This document shows, in pieces, positions 56,478 to 64,000 of a stretch of 64,000 bases of DNA. Position 1 is the first letter of the stretch. The number at the start of each line of letters is the position of its first letter. The stretch comes from Desulfovibrio mangrovi. Lineage in GTDB: Bacteria; Desulfobacterota; Desulfovibrionia; Desulfovibrionales; Desulfovibrionaceae. The translations under genes and the position numbers were made by a program. The notes under the pieces are model-generated. The model saw only the letters and a list, made by a program, of their open reading frames with translations, ran no database searches and was not told the DNA's origin. Location of the stretch: positions 3,782,001-3,846,000 of the forward strand of contig NZ_CP104208.1 of assembly GCF_026230175.1 (NCBI RefSeq), given 5' to 3'.

Positions 56478-57380
56478 ATGTCGCTGGTTATTCTGCAGGG
56501 GCCGACCCTCAGGGAACGTACCACGCTCAGGCTTGGTGGAAGCACCATTGCCGAAGTGGTCATTGCCCGTGCGCAGGACTGCGACGAATTGTCGCTTGCG
56601 CTGGAGCGCCTTGGCGGCAAGCCGCTGGTGCTGGGGTACGGCAGCAATATATTGGCCAGCGACGGCGAGTTGCCTCTGGTGGTGGTGAATCCTGCTGTGA
56701 TGGATGCGCCGCAGGTGGTGGGCGAGGGCACCGACGGTGTTCGCGTTCGGGTGGGGGCCGGCTTCAGACTTCCCCGCCTGCTTGGCTGGCTCTGCTCCAA
56801 CGGGCTTTCCGGATTGGAAGGACTTTCGGGCATTCCCGGAACCGTGGGTGGGGCCGTTGCCATGAATGCCGGTTCTTACGGGTGTGAAACAGGAGCCAGA
56901 CTGGAAAGTGTAACGATCTTTGACCCTCGCAACGGTGTGCGCACTCTCAAGAGGGACTCGTTGCACTTCGCATACAGGCATTTCTCCGTAGAAGAGACTG
57001 ATGGTGCCTCTGGCGATACGTCTTTGACTATTGTTCTGGACGCAACATTCTGTCTTGATAGAGGCGTCAGAGACGATATTCATCGGGTAATGCGGGAAAA
57101 CTACGCCAAGAAGAAAGCAACGCAGCCTGTAACGGCATATAGTGCCGGCTGCGTATTCAAGAATCCTTCGCAACAGGCAAGCGCAGGAAAGCTTTTAGAC
57201 AGTTGTGGATTTAAGGGAAAAGAATATGGTGGCATGGCATTTTCGAAAATGCATGCTAATTTTTTGATAAATACTGGTAAAGGAACAAGCGAAGAAGCAA
57301 AGTATCTTTTATCAATTGCGCAGGAAAAAGTAAAGAAAGAAACAAATTTTTCACTTGAATTAGAAGTAAAAATCATCTGA
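56478..57380 (+). CDS. murB: UDP-N-acetylenolpyruvoylglucosamine reductase
   Basis: A 300-residue flavoenzyme. LGYGSNIL, GIPGTVGGAVAMNAGSYG and SAGCVFKNP are the FAD and substrate signatures. The start follows CGGAG. The last 140 bp are strikingly AT-rich (about 29% GC by hand count, against about 60% nearby) but still encode a normal conserved C-terminus, so the gene is intact. ftsQ starts at the last base of the stop codon. Confidence 0.95.
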   Translation: MSLVILQGPTLRERTTLRLGGSTIAEVVIARAQDCDELSLALERLGGKPLVLGYGSNILASDGELPLVVVNPAVMDAPQVVGEGTDGVRVRVGAGFRLPRLLGWLCSNGLSGLEGLSGIPGTVGGAVAMNAGSYGCETGARLESVTIFDPRNGVRTLKRDSLHFAYRHFSVEETDGASGDTSLTIVLDATFCLDRGVRDDIHRVMRENYAKKKATQPVTAYSAGCVFKNPSQQASAGKLLDSCGFKGKEYGGMAFSKMHANFLINTGKGTSEEAKYLLSIAQEKVKKETNFSLELEVKII

Positions 57381-58225
57381 TGGCAAGAGTGGCTGCAATC
57401 AAGAAGAAGCGTGCGCCGGTTAGTTTTTCCGGCAACACGTACTCAAGGGCAAGATGCAGGAAACCAAGTAGCAGAAAGTTTCCGAATTTGTGGCCTTGGG
57501 TGCTTACACTATTTACTTCTTTTCTTTTTATTGTTATTCTCAGTATCGCATTGCTCTATTTGTATCGCTTTTTCACTGTGAGTGAGTACTTCTCGGTGAA
57601 GGAAGTGCAGGTGGCCGGAAATGTCCGGCTCGGAAGCGGTGAGATTCAGGCGCTTGCAGAAGTGCGACCCGGCATGAACAGTCTGGCCGTGCGTATGGGG
57701 GCGATGGAGGCCCGTCTGCTCAGCAATCCCTGGGTGGCAGGTGTCTCCGTCAAGCGGGAATTGCCCGGAAGCTTCTTCATCACGGTGCGCGAACGCGTGC
57801 CGCACTACTGGGGAAGGCGGGGCGACAAGGTGGTCTACCTCGATGACCGTGGTGACATGATCTGCGAGTTGGAGCCGACCAAGTTTACGTCGCTTCCGTT
57901 TCTCTCGATTGATCCGGGCATGGAATCCTGGCTTGAGCAGCTGCCTGACATGGTGGGATCGCTGGAAACGGCCAGCCTGCCCTTGGATATAAATAATGCC
58001 GCGTGGGTGAGACTCAGCAGAAGTGGGGGGATGGAGCTGTTTCTGGAGAATGCGGATATGACTCTCTGTCTGGGGGTCGAGGATTGGAACACTAACCTGA
58101 GCCGTCTGGCCTTGGTGCTGGGGGACCTGAGCCGCAGGGGCGAATTGAAGTATGTTCGCTCGGTGAAGGTGGACGGTGACAGTGTGTGGGTTGAGGCGGC
58201 AACTTCTCCTGCCGCCAGCAGATAA
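57380..58225 (+). CDS. ftsQ: Cell-division protein FtsQ
   Basis: A 281-residue bitopic protein: basic cytoplasmic start, one membrane helix (about 40-62), a POTRA domain (VKEVQVAGNVRLGSGEIQAL) and a beta-rich FtsQ domain. It shares one base with the murB stop (TGATG). The first 170 bp are AT-rich like the murB end. No ddl gene lies between murB and ftsQ, unlike many dcw clusters. Confidence 0.9.
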   Translation: MARVAAIKKKRAPVSFSGNTYSRARCRKPSSRKFPNLWPWVLTLFTSFLFIVILSIALLYLYRFFTVSEYFSVKEVQVAGNVRLGSGEIQALAEVRPGMNSLAVRMGAMEARLLSNPWVAGVSVKRELPGSFFITVRERVPHYWGRRGDKVVYLDDRGDMICELEPTKFTSLPFLSIDPGMESWLEQLPDMVGSLETASLPLDINNAAWVRLSRSGGMELFLENADMTLCLGVEDWNTNLSRLALVLGDLSRRGELKYVRSVKVDGDSVWVEAATSPAASR

Positions 58226-58246
58226 TGAATTTTGGAGGTATGCAGT

Positions 58247-59473
58247 ATGGCCAAGTCTGATCTGATCGTGGGACTCGATATCGGGACCACTAAAATCTGC
58301 GCCGTGGTGGGCGAGCCCACTCCTGATGGTGTGGATATCGTCGGCATCGGCACTGCCCCCTCCACCGGCCTGCGTAAGGGTGTTGTGGTAAACATCGAGC
58401 AGACCGTGCAGTCCATCAAGAAGGCGCTTGAAGAGGCCGAACTCATGGCGGGTTGCGAAATCCGCTCCGTCTACGCAGGAATCGCAGGCAGCCACATAAA
58501 GGGCTTCAACAGCCACGGCGTTATTGCGGTCAAGGGCGGCGAAGTCGGTCCCAAGGACGTGGAGCGCGTGCTGGATGCAGCCAAGGCGGTAGCCATTCCG
58601 CTGGACCGCGAGGTCATCCACATTCTGCCGCAGGAATACATCGTTGACGACCAGCGCGGCATCGCCGATCCCCTCGGTATGGCCGGTGTGCGTCTTGAAG
58701 TGAAGGTGCACATCGTCACCGGCGCGGTGACCAGTGCACAGAATATCGTGCGTTCCTGCCATCGCAGCGGTCTTGATGTTTCCGATATCGTGCTTGAGGC
58801 GCTGGCTTCTTCCAAGGCCGTGCTGACAGAGGAAGAGCGCGAAATCGGCGTAGCGTTGGTGGACCTTGGCGGCGGCACCACCGATATTGCGGTGTTTGCC
58901 AACGATTCCATCAAGCACACGGGCGTGCTCGCCCTTGGTGGTCAGAATCTGACCAACGACATCGCCTTTGGTCTGCGCACCCCCATGGTCAGCGCAGAGA
59001 AGATCAAGACCCGTTACGGCTGCGCGCTTGCCGAACTTGTGCGTGGCGATGAAACCATAGAAGTTTCCAGCGTGGGCGACCGTGAGCCCCGCAAGCTCTC
59101 CCGTCAGGTGCTGGCGGAAATATGCGAACCGCGTATGGAGGAGATCCTTTCCCTCGTGGATCAGGAACTCGTCCGTTCCGGATACAAGAACCTTATTGGC
59201 GCGGGCGTGGTGCTTACTGGCGGCACTTCGCTGATCGACGGGTGCCAGGAACTTGGCGAACAAATCTTCAACCTGCCCACGCGGATTGGCTATCCTCGTA
59301 ATGTGGGCGGCCTGAAGGATGTCGTGAACAGCCCCAAGTACGCCACCGCGGTTGGTCTCCTGCGGTATGGCGCGGAAAAGGAAGGCTTGGAGCTGAAATT
59401 CCGCATTCGTGACGGCAATGTCTTCAACCGGGTCCTGTCCCGGATGAAGAAGTGGTTCTCGGATGTTTCTTAG
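58247..59473 (+). CDS. ftsA: Cell-division actin homologue FtsA
   Basis: A 408-residue protein with GLDIGTTKICAVVGE (phosphate 1), DLGGGTTDIAVF (phosphate 2), GVVLTGGTSLIDGC (adenosine) and an SHS2/1C insertion. The end RMKKWFSDVS looks like the membrane-targeting amphipathic helix. ATG at 58247 follows GGAGG by 8 nt; an in-frame TTG at 58232 overlaps that site. Confidence 0.96.
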   Translation: MAKSDLIVGLDIGTTKICAVVGEPTPDGVDIVGIGTAPSTGLRKGVVVNIEQTVQSIKKALEEAELMAGCEIRSVYAGIAGSHIKGFNSHGVIAVKGGEVGPKDVERVLDAAKAVAIPLDREVIHILPQEYIVDDQRGIADPLGMAGVRLEVKVHIVTGAVTSAQNIVRSCHRSGLDVSDIVLEALASSKAVLTEEEREIGVALVDLGGGTTDIAVFANDSIKHTGVLALGGQNLTNDIAFGLRTPMVSAEKIKTRYGCALAELVRGDETIEVSSVGDREPRKLSRQVLAEICEPRMEEILSLVDQELVRSGYKNLIGAGVVLTGGTSLIDGCQELGEQIFNLPTRIGYPRNVGGLKDVVNSPKYATAVGLLRYGAEKEGLELKFRIRDGNVFNRVLSRMKKWFSDVS

Positions 59474-59560
59474 GCGTTATCCGGGAACCGAATCCTGTTT
59501 GGTCTACACGTTTTTGGTCTACACTGTTTGAACTGAGTATTGGCGAAAGGAGAGGCGAAC

Positions 59561-60916
59561 ATGGAATTTATGGAAATTGAAGACAGCATGGCGAAAATTA
59601 AAGTCATTGGTGTCGGCGGTGGCGGTGGTAACGCTGTTAACAACATGATCAGCTCGGTACTGCGCGGCGTGACTTTCATCACTGCCAATACCGACGTGCA
59701 GGCGCTCAACAACTCGCAGGCCGAGTACAAGATTCAGCTGGGTGACAAGCTCACCAAGGGCCTTGGCGCAGGCGCCAATCCCGCAGTCGGCCGTGATGCA
59801 GCGCTTGAGTCCATCGAACAGATCCGCGCAGCCATCGGCGAGGCGGACATGGTGTTCGTTACCGCAGGTATGGGTGGCGGCACCGGCACCGGCGCGGCGC
59901 CTGTTATCGCGCAGGTTGCCAAGGAAATGGGCGCACTGACCGTTGGCGTTGTGACCAAGCCTTTCTTCTTTGAAGGCAGAAAGCGCCTTGAGGCTGCTGA
60001 AGCCGGCATCGAAGAGTTCCGCCAGCATGTGGACTCCCTCATCACCATTCCCAACGACCGACTGCTGTCCCTCGCCGCCAAGAAGGCAACCTTCGTGGAA
60101 ATGCTGAAGAAGGCGGACGAGATTCTCTATTTCGCAGTGAAGGGCATTTCCGACCTCATCATGGTGCCCGGCCTGATCAACCTCGACTTCGCGGACGTGA
60201 AGGCCGTGATGGGCGAATCCGGTCTCGCCATGATGGGCGCAGGCAGCGCCACCGGCGAAGCCCGTGCCCGCGAGGCTGCCATGAAGGCTATCACCAGCCC
60301 CCTGCTGGAAGATGTATCCATTGACGGCGCACGTGGCGTGCTCATGAACATCACCTGTTCCTCCGATCTCACCATCGAGGAAGTTTCCGAAGCAGCAGGT
60401 GCCATTCAGGAAGCCGCGCACGATGATGCCCGCATCTTCTTCGGTACCGTATTTGACGACAACATCGGCGATGAAATGCGCATCACCGTTATTGCCACCG
60501 GCATTGACGCCACCCGTGCAGAAACGCAGGGAAACGGCGGACGGAGCGTTTCGGCGAACGGTAAGGTAACGCCCATGCGTAATGCCCCGCCCAAGGCCGC
60601 TCCGGCACCCCGCGCCCAGCAGCAGGTTCAGCCGCAGGCCGCTGCGCGTCCCGCACAGCCTGCCAGTCAGCCCATGAGTCAGCCCATGGCGCAGCCGCGT
60701 CGTGCTCAGGAAGTGATTACACGTCCTGCGCCTGCGCGTGGACTTGGCAACTTCAGCGAAGAAGACCGCAGCATTCCCGCATACCTTCGCCGTCAGGGAC
60801 AGGTAGCGCAGGCAGCGCAGCAGGCAGCCAACCTGCATAACCCCGGTGAGGAAGATTTCGTATTCGACGAGGACGAGTTTGAGATTCCTTCCTTCATCCG
60901 CAAACAGGCGGATTAG
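59561..60916 (+). CDS. ftsZ: Cell-division tubulin homologue FtsZ
   Basis: A 451-residue GTPase with the tubulin signature [13 protein letters not shown], the T7 loop region, a Pro/Gln/Ala-rich linker (about 330-420, with MSQPMSQP repeats) and the C-terminal peptide [10 protein letters not shown] that binds FtsA. AAGGAG lies 8 nt upstream of ATG 59561. Last gene of the dcw cluster. Confidence 0.97.
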   Translation: MEFMEIEDSMAKIKVIGVGGGGGNAVNNMISSVLRGVTFITANTDVQALNNSQAEYKIQLGDKLTKGLGAGANPAVGRDAALESIEQIRAAIGEADMVFVTAGMGGGTGTGAAPVIAQVAKEMGALTVGVVTKPFFFEGRKRLEAAEAGIEEFRQHVDSLITIPNDRLLSLAAKKATFVEMLKKADEILYFAVKGISDLIMVPGLINLDFADVKAVMGESGLAMMGAGSATGEARAREAAMKAITSPLLEDVSIDGARGVLMNITCSSDLTIEEVSEAAGAIQEAAHDDARIFFGTVFDDNIGDEMRITVIATGIDATRAETQGNGGRSVSANGKVTPMRNAPPKAAPAPRAQQQVQPQAAARPAQPASQPMSQPMAQPRRAQEVITRPAPARGLGNFSEEDRSIPAYLRRQGQVAQAAQQAANLHNPGEEDFVFDEDEFEIPSFIRKQAD

Positions 60917-60978
60917 GCAGGATTGAAACAGGGCGCCCGGTCCAGATGAACACGGGCGCGGATTGAGGGCTGCGGCCC
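60917..60978 (+). other. 3' region of ftsZ with two short hairpins
   Basis: A perfect GCGCCCG/CGGGCGC stem with a 13-nt loop (60933-60959) and GGGC-TGCG-GCCC (60967-60978). Neither has a T-run, so they are not clear terminators. The 426-bp gap after ftsZ contains no plausible protein gene. Confidence 0.45.
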
Positions 60979-61130
60979 GACTCCCTCCGTCACGGCATGT
61001 GAAGGACCGAGTCGCACCTGCCCTTGAGAGACCGTTGTTCCGTAATGGGAGCTGCAACGCTCCGCGGACGACAGATGTCGCATTCTCCGCTGTATGGTGC
61101 GGATCGAGGCAGGGGGTGCCTCAATGCGAC
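60979..61130 (+). ncRNA. Possible structured RNA downstream of ftsZ (class unknown)
   Basis: A series of hairpins fits one fold. (a) 60979-61013: GACTC/GAGTC closing TCC-TCAC/GTGA-GGA. (b) a long-range stem GTCGCA-CCTGCC (61011-61022) with GGCAGG (61108-61113) and TGCGAC (61125-61130), leaving an 11-nt one-sided loop. Inside it, (c) GGAGC/GCTCC (61048-61063) and (d) GCGGA-CGAC/GTCG-TCCGC (61064-61090). Stems (a) and (b) share three bases, so they may exclude each other. It ends in a terminator at 61197-61227. It lacks hallmarks of tmRNA, SRP RNA and RNase P RNA. Confidence 0.35.
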
Positions 61131-61196
61131 AAAAGACAGGTAGACCCTGTGACCAGGTTTGGAACTACGCCTCTCCTTCCCTGCTCACAGTTTTTT

Positions 61197-61227
61197 AAAA
61201 GGCCGCTCCACAGGGGGGCGGCCTTTT
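61197..61227 (+). terminator. Rho-independent terminator after the ftsZ region
   Basis: A 10-bp stem (AAAAGGCCGC/GCGGCCTTTT) with a short loop and T-run; it also has an A-tract on the other side. It is 280 bp from ftsZ, a long way for an mRNA end. Confidence 0.85.
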
Positions 61228-61292
61228 ATCATGGGATGTGGTAAATTAGCCGCTTCCAGCTCACTGCGGAAAGACTGTGTTTTCGAAAAAAG

Positions 61293-61320
61293 AATGGTGC
61301 CCTAGGGCACCATTTTGTTT
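61293..61320. terminator. Bidirectional terminator before the thioesterase gene
   Basis: A perfect 10-bp stem AATGGTGCCC/GGGCACCATT with a 2-nt centre; T-rich tracts on both outer sides. It ends the minus-strand thioesterase gene 28 bp past its stop. Confidence 0.85.
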
Positions 61321-61342
61321 TTTCAGGTAGGAGGATACGTGG

Positions 61343-61780
61343 CTAGCTGGGCGCACCGGCGCGTTTCACATAATAGACTGCGCGGCCTTCAGCTATCTGC
61401 GTGTCCGGCATGGAAGATGAGGTAACGCGGATATGCACGTTGGCGATGCGGTTGCCCAGCATGCGCACGTCGCCTTCCGCCACAAGGTCTTCAAAGGGGG
61501 CAGGGCGCTGGTAGTCTACGCGCATATCGATTGTTGCAGTCTTGTCTTCAGGCCCGAAGTGGGTCCACAGCGCTACCGCGCCGCAGATGTCTACGAGAAG
61601 GGCGGTAATGCCGCCATGCAGCACGCCGCGCATCTCGTTCCCGTTGAAATCTTCGCGGTAAGGCAGGCACACCTTGGCATAGCCCGGGCGTACATCCAGC
61701 ACCTTTACGCCCAGAAAGCGATGGAAGGGAATGTCCTCTTCAACAAACTTGATCAGGTCTTTGTGTACTGTGCTGTTCAT
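61343..61780 (-). CDS. PaaI-family hotdog thioesterase
   Basis: A 145-residue hotdog-fold protein with GVLHGGITALLVDICGAVAL (the long helix and active-site region) and TIDMRVDYQRPAP. Family members hydrolyse acyl-CoA thioesters such as phenylacetyl- or hydroxybenzoyl-CoA. The substrate here is unknown. No partner genes are next to it. Confidence 0.85.
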   Translation of the reverse strand: MNSTVHKDLIKFVEEDIPFHRFLGVKVLDVRPGYAKVCLPYREDFNGNEMRGVLHGGITALLVDICGAVALWTHFGPEDKTATIDMRVDYQRPAPFEDLVAEGDVRMLGNRIANVHIRVTSSSMPDTQIAEGRAVYYVKRAGAPS

Positions 61781-61908
61781 GGTGGTGGATGTATCGCGTA
61801 TTTCGTATGCAGTCCATAGTCGGTATTCGGCGCTGCAACCGCCGTGATTATTGTAAAAACATATCTAAGCCCTGTACAGTAAGTTCTCTGATGCGTTACT
61901 GCTTATAT

Positions 61909-62649
61909 ATGAAGCTGAAACTGTTGAATATGGTGTTGATACTCGTGTTCGGTTGGGCGATTGCGGCTGTTGGCGCGGGGCGCGAAGCCGGTGCGTCTGA
62001 TGTGCCGTCGCATGTTGCACTGGCAACGCACAACCTCAGCCCCTACGGGTGCTATGATGCTTCCGGACACTTTGATGGCATAGCTGTACGTGCCGTCCGG
62101 TATGCTTTTGCGGAAATGGGCGTAATTCTGGAGTTACGTGTCGTGCCGTGGAAACGAGCCCAGTATATGTTTCAGACTGGGGATGTGGACGGTTTTTTTG
62201 CGGCCTCCAAGAACGATGAACGTGATGGCTTGGGAGTTCTCTCTTGTACGATAGCAGACCAGCAATGGAGTTGGTATTATCTGCCGCACGGCGGTCCTGT
62301 ACCATCAGATTCCGTCTTCAGGCAGAAGGCCAGGGTCGCTTCGTTTCATGGCGCGAATATGCTGCAGTGGCTGCATGATGAGGGATATAATGTTGTGGCC
62401 TCTCCGCCAACCACGGCAGAGCTTGTGGAATTGCTTGAGCGGCGCAGAGTGGACGCGGTGCTTGCGAATAATCTCGTTATGGAAGAGCTGTTACGTCAAC
62501 GCAGAAATTCTGAATCTATCAACGTCTTTGTGCTCAAGGATAATCCGCTCGGGGTCTACTTTTCCCATTCCTTTCTTGCCAGATATCCTGATTTTCTCCG
62601 GCAGTTCAATGAGCATGTCGATACGTACCGGCGACAATTTCAGCACTGA
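61909..62649 (+). CDS. Orphan periplasmic solute-binding protein (family 3)
   Basis: A 246-residue exported protein with a signal peptide (about 1-29). The mature part resembles the amino-acid-type binding proteins (SBP_bac_3): NLSPYGCYDASGHFDGIAVRAVRYAF and the later VDGFFAASKNDER, then VDAVLANNLVMEELL. No ABC permease or ATPase is nearby, so it may act as a sensor module or with a distant transporter. No good ribosome site precedes ATG 61909; ATG at 61891 is an alternative. Confidence 0.75.
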   Translation: MKLKLLNMVLILVFGWAIAAVGAGREAGASDVPSHVALATHNLSPYGCYDASGHFDGIAVRAVRYAFAEMGVILELRVVPWKRAQYMFQTGDVDGFFAASKNDERDGLGVLSCTIADQQWSWYYLPHGGPVPSDSVFRQKARVASFHGANMLQWLHDEGYNVVASPPTTAELVELLERRRVDAVLANNLVMEELLRQRRNSESINVFVLKDNPLGVYFSHSFLARYPDFLRQFNEHVDTYRRQFQH

Positions 62650-62658
62650 ATACGTAAA

Positions 62659-62690
62659 AAAGGGAGGCACGCTGTGCCTCCCTTTGTTCT
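62659..62690. terminator. Bidirectional terminator between the binding-protein gene and gap
   Basis: A perfect 12-bp stem with a 3-nt loop. The tail is TTGTTCTTT on the plus strand and six T on the minus strand, where gap ends 23 bp away. Confidence 0.88.
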
Positions 62691-62707
62691 TTCTGTTGCC
62701 AGAGGGC

Positions 62708-63727
62708 TTACATGCCCTTCTTGGCCATCATGTCGATGAGGTCGCCCACGCGGCAGGAATAGCCCCATTCGTTGTCGTACCATGAATAGATCTTGGCCAT
62801 GTTGCCGGACTGCATCATGGTGAAGTCCGCTTCAACAATGGAGGAGCGGGGGTCGCCGATGAAGTCGGATGAAACCAGCGGCTGTTCCGAGAAGCCCAGA
62901 ATTCCCTTCAACTGGCCTTCAGAGGCTGCCTTGAGGGCTGCGCGAAGGTCTTCAGTGGTGGTGTCCTTTTCCAGCTCGCAGACGAAGTCTACGAGAGAAA
63001 CAGTGGGGGTGGGCACGCGGACGGAGTAGCCTGAGAACTTGCCGGCCATCTCCGGAATAACCAACGCCACGGCCTTGGCTGCGCCTGTGGAGGTGGGAAT
63101 CATGTTGCAGGCGGCGGCGCGTGCGCGGCGCAGGTCGGAGTGGGGCAGGTCCAGAATGCGCTGGTCGTTGGTGTAGGCGTGGATGGTGGTCATTACGCCT
63201 TTTTTGATGCCGTATTTCTCGTGCACGACCTTGACGATGGGAGCAAGGCAGTTCGTGGTACACGAGGCGTTGGAAATGATGTGATGCTTGGCAGGATCGT
63301 AATCCTTTTCGTTCACGCCCATGACGATGGTAATGTCTTCTTCCTTGGCGGGGGCGGAGATGATGACCTTCTTGGCACCAGCTTCAATATGCATGGCGGC
63401 CTTGGGGCCGGTACGGAAAATGCCGGTGGATTCCACCACCACATCCACGTTCTGGCTGGCCCAGGGAATGAGGCGCGGATCGCGTTCCGCAAAGTTCTTT
63501 ACCTGGAAATCACTGCCTACGTGAATGATGTCGCCCTCAACGGTGATCTTGGGCTCGAACGGTCCGTAGCTGGTGTCGTGCGCCAGCAGGTGCGCGTTGG
63601 TATTGATATCGAAAAGATCGTTCACGGCTACCACTTCAATGGTGTCGCGATGGTATTTCCATATGGATTTGAGAACCTGGCGACCAATACGGCCGAAACC
63701 GTTGATGCCAACACGTACTTTGCTCAT
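62708..63727 (-). CDS. gap: Glyceraldehyde-3-phosphate dehydrogenase, type I
   Basis: A 339-residue glycolytic dehydrogenase: [13 protein letters not shown] (NAD site), the catalytic Cys156 in [12 protein letters not shown] and the [12 protein letters not shown] end. GGAGG five nt upstream supports the start. The gene begins about 55 bp downstream of the GAF-domain gene on the same strand. Confidence 0.97.
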   Translation of the reverse strand: MSKVRVGINGFGRIGRQVLKSIWKYHRDTIEVVAVNDLFDINTNAHLLAHDTSYGPFEPKITVEGDIIHVGSDFQVKNFAERDPRLIPWASQNVDVVVESTGIFRTGPKAAMHIEAGAKKVIISAPAKEEDITIVMGVNEKDYDPAKHHIISNASCTTNCLAPIVKVVHEKYGIKKGVMTTIHAYTNDQRILDLPHSDLRRARAAACNMIPTSTGAAKAVALVIPEMAGKFSGYSVRVPTPTVSLVDFVCELEKDTTTEDLRAALKAASEGQLKGILGFSEQPLVSSDFIGDPRSSIVEADFTMMQSGNMAKIYSWYDNEWGYSCRVGDLIDMMAKKGM

Positions 63728-63781
63728 GCTATCCTCCGGTCGCGATATGTCGCGTTGCTGGTAATGGTCAGGGCGAGACGG

Positions 63782-64000
63782 CTAGTCTTCAAACACCTGA
63801 TATACGTAGGCGTTGGCCAGTTCGCTGGCACGTTTGAGCGCGGTATACATGCGCGCGTTTTCCAGAGCTATGCCGCAAAGGTTGGCGATGCAGCTCAGGA
63901 ATTCCAGTTCTTCTTCGGTAAATTTGCGGGTTTCGCCGGAGTATACGCGCAGTACGCCGATAACCTTGTTGCCATGGGCGATAAGCGGGACAACAACAAG
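63782..64000 (-). CDS. C-terminal part of a GAF-domain protein (partial)
   Basis: A frame enters from the right edge and ends with TAG at 63782-63784 on the minus strand. The 72 visible residues are the end of a GAF domain: VPLIAHGNKVIGVLRVY, then FTEEELEFLSCIANLCGIALENARMY, and the end is a short helical tail. It probably sits in the same unit as gap. The rest lies outside the window. Confidence 0.75.
   Translation of the reverse strand, partial: LVVVPLIAHGNKVIGVLRVYSGETRKFTEEELEFLSCIANLCGIALENARMYTALKRASELANAYVYQVFED

Noticed and set aside
57509-59263. Long minus-strand frame opposite ftsQ-ftsA
   Set aside because: Antisense shadow of two conserved cell-division genes.
60979-61196. Post-ftsZ region as tmRNA, SRP RNA or RNase P RNA
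   Set aside because: The GGTCAGGTCCGGAAGGAAGCAG-like SRP core, the tmRNA tRNA-like 3' end and the RNase P GAGGAAAGTCC core are all absent. 6S RNA was not excluded.
61185-61196. Six T at 61191-61196 as a separate terminator
   Set aside because: The only hairpin before it is a weak 4-bp stem; the strong hairpin is the one directly after it.
60963-61244. Plus-strand frame of 93 codons after ftsZ
   Set aside because: No ribosome site, runs through the terminator, and composition is not protein-like; the hairpins explain the sequence better.

Overview
The window reads as a chromosomal segment of a Gram-negative, dissimilatory sulfur-metabolising deltaproteobacterium of the Desulfovibrio type. 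The evidence is a true DsrC with both C-terminal redox cysteines, a meso-diaminopimelate-type MurE, a PilJ-type chemoreceptor fused to hemerythrin, a Ros/MucR-family regulator and high-GC codon usage throughout. I saw no phage, insertion sequence, CRISPR array, rRNA or tRNA gene. Most of the window is core genome with small accessory genes between.

Layout. (1) 1-7.6 kb: the tail of an unknown gene, a four-PAS NarX/DegS-type histidine kinase, an overlapping CadC-like ArsR metal sensor, and a convergent adaptor/RND efflux pair. (2) 7.9-10.2 kb: a DUF3124 lipoprotein-like/periplasmic protein, a FadR-type regulator with a likely operator over its own promoter, and a TauE/SafE exporter. (3) 10.7-17 kb: a small hypothetical, dsrC, a CBS-CBS-ACT protein, larC (nickel-pincer cofactor), an unknown protein and a radical SAM/SPASM enzyme. 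(4) 17.2-24 kb: lepA-lepB, a chemoreceptor-hemerythrin fusion and a PEP-CTERM protein. (5) 24.2-34.6 kb: comM/yifB, rsgA, hemC, an FmdB zinc ribbon, gmhA, NAD kinase, a DUF89/ARMT1 protein, a DUF4254 protein and gatB. (6) 35-43.6 kb: a MucR regulator, a cNMP-binding protein, a lipoprotein, a cysteine-cluster protein, a shikimate-kinase-like protein, rplM-rpsI, an HD hydrolase, a CBS protein, an HD-GYP phosphodiesterase and pyruvate kinase. (7) 43.8-60.9 kb: a complete division and cell wall (dcw) cluster in the order mraZ-rsmH-ftsL-ftsI-murE-murF-mraY-murD-ftsW-murG-murC-murB-ftsQ-ftsA-ftsZ. (8) 61-64 kb: a hairpin-rich region after ftsZ, a hotdog thioesterase, an orphan solute-binding protein, gap, and the end of a GAF-domain gene.

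How the parts work together. The dcw cluster is one nearly gapless unit that makes the peptidoglycan precursor (MurE, F, D, C, B, MraY, MurG) and assembles the divisome (FtsL, I, W, Q, A, Z). It starts with three 10-bp-spaced MraZ boxes, so MraZ probably controls its own cluster. gmhA, and perhaps the DUF89 and DUF4254 genes, point to surface sugar synthesis. dsrC, larC and the TauE exporter fit a lactate- and sulfur-based energy metabolism.

The observations most worth following are: the multi-hairpin region after ftsZ (no RNA class recognised), the AT-rich island across the murB/ftsQ junction, perfect palindromes in three regulatory gaps, the CadC-like sensor with both metal sites, the shikimate-kinase-like protein that has lost substrate-site residues, and the unknown gene divergent from the radical SAM enzyme.
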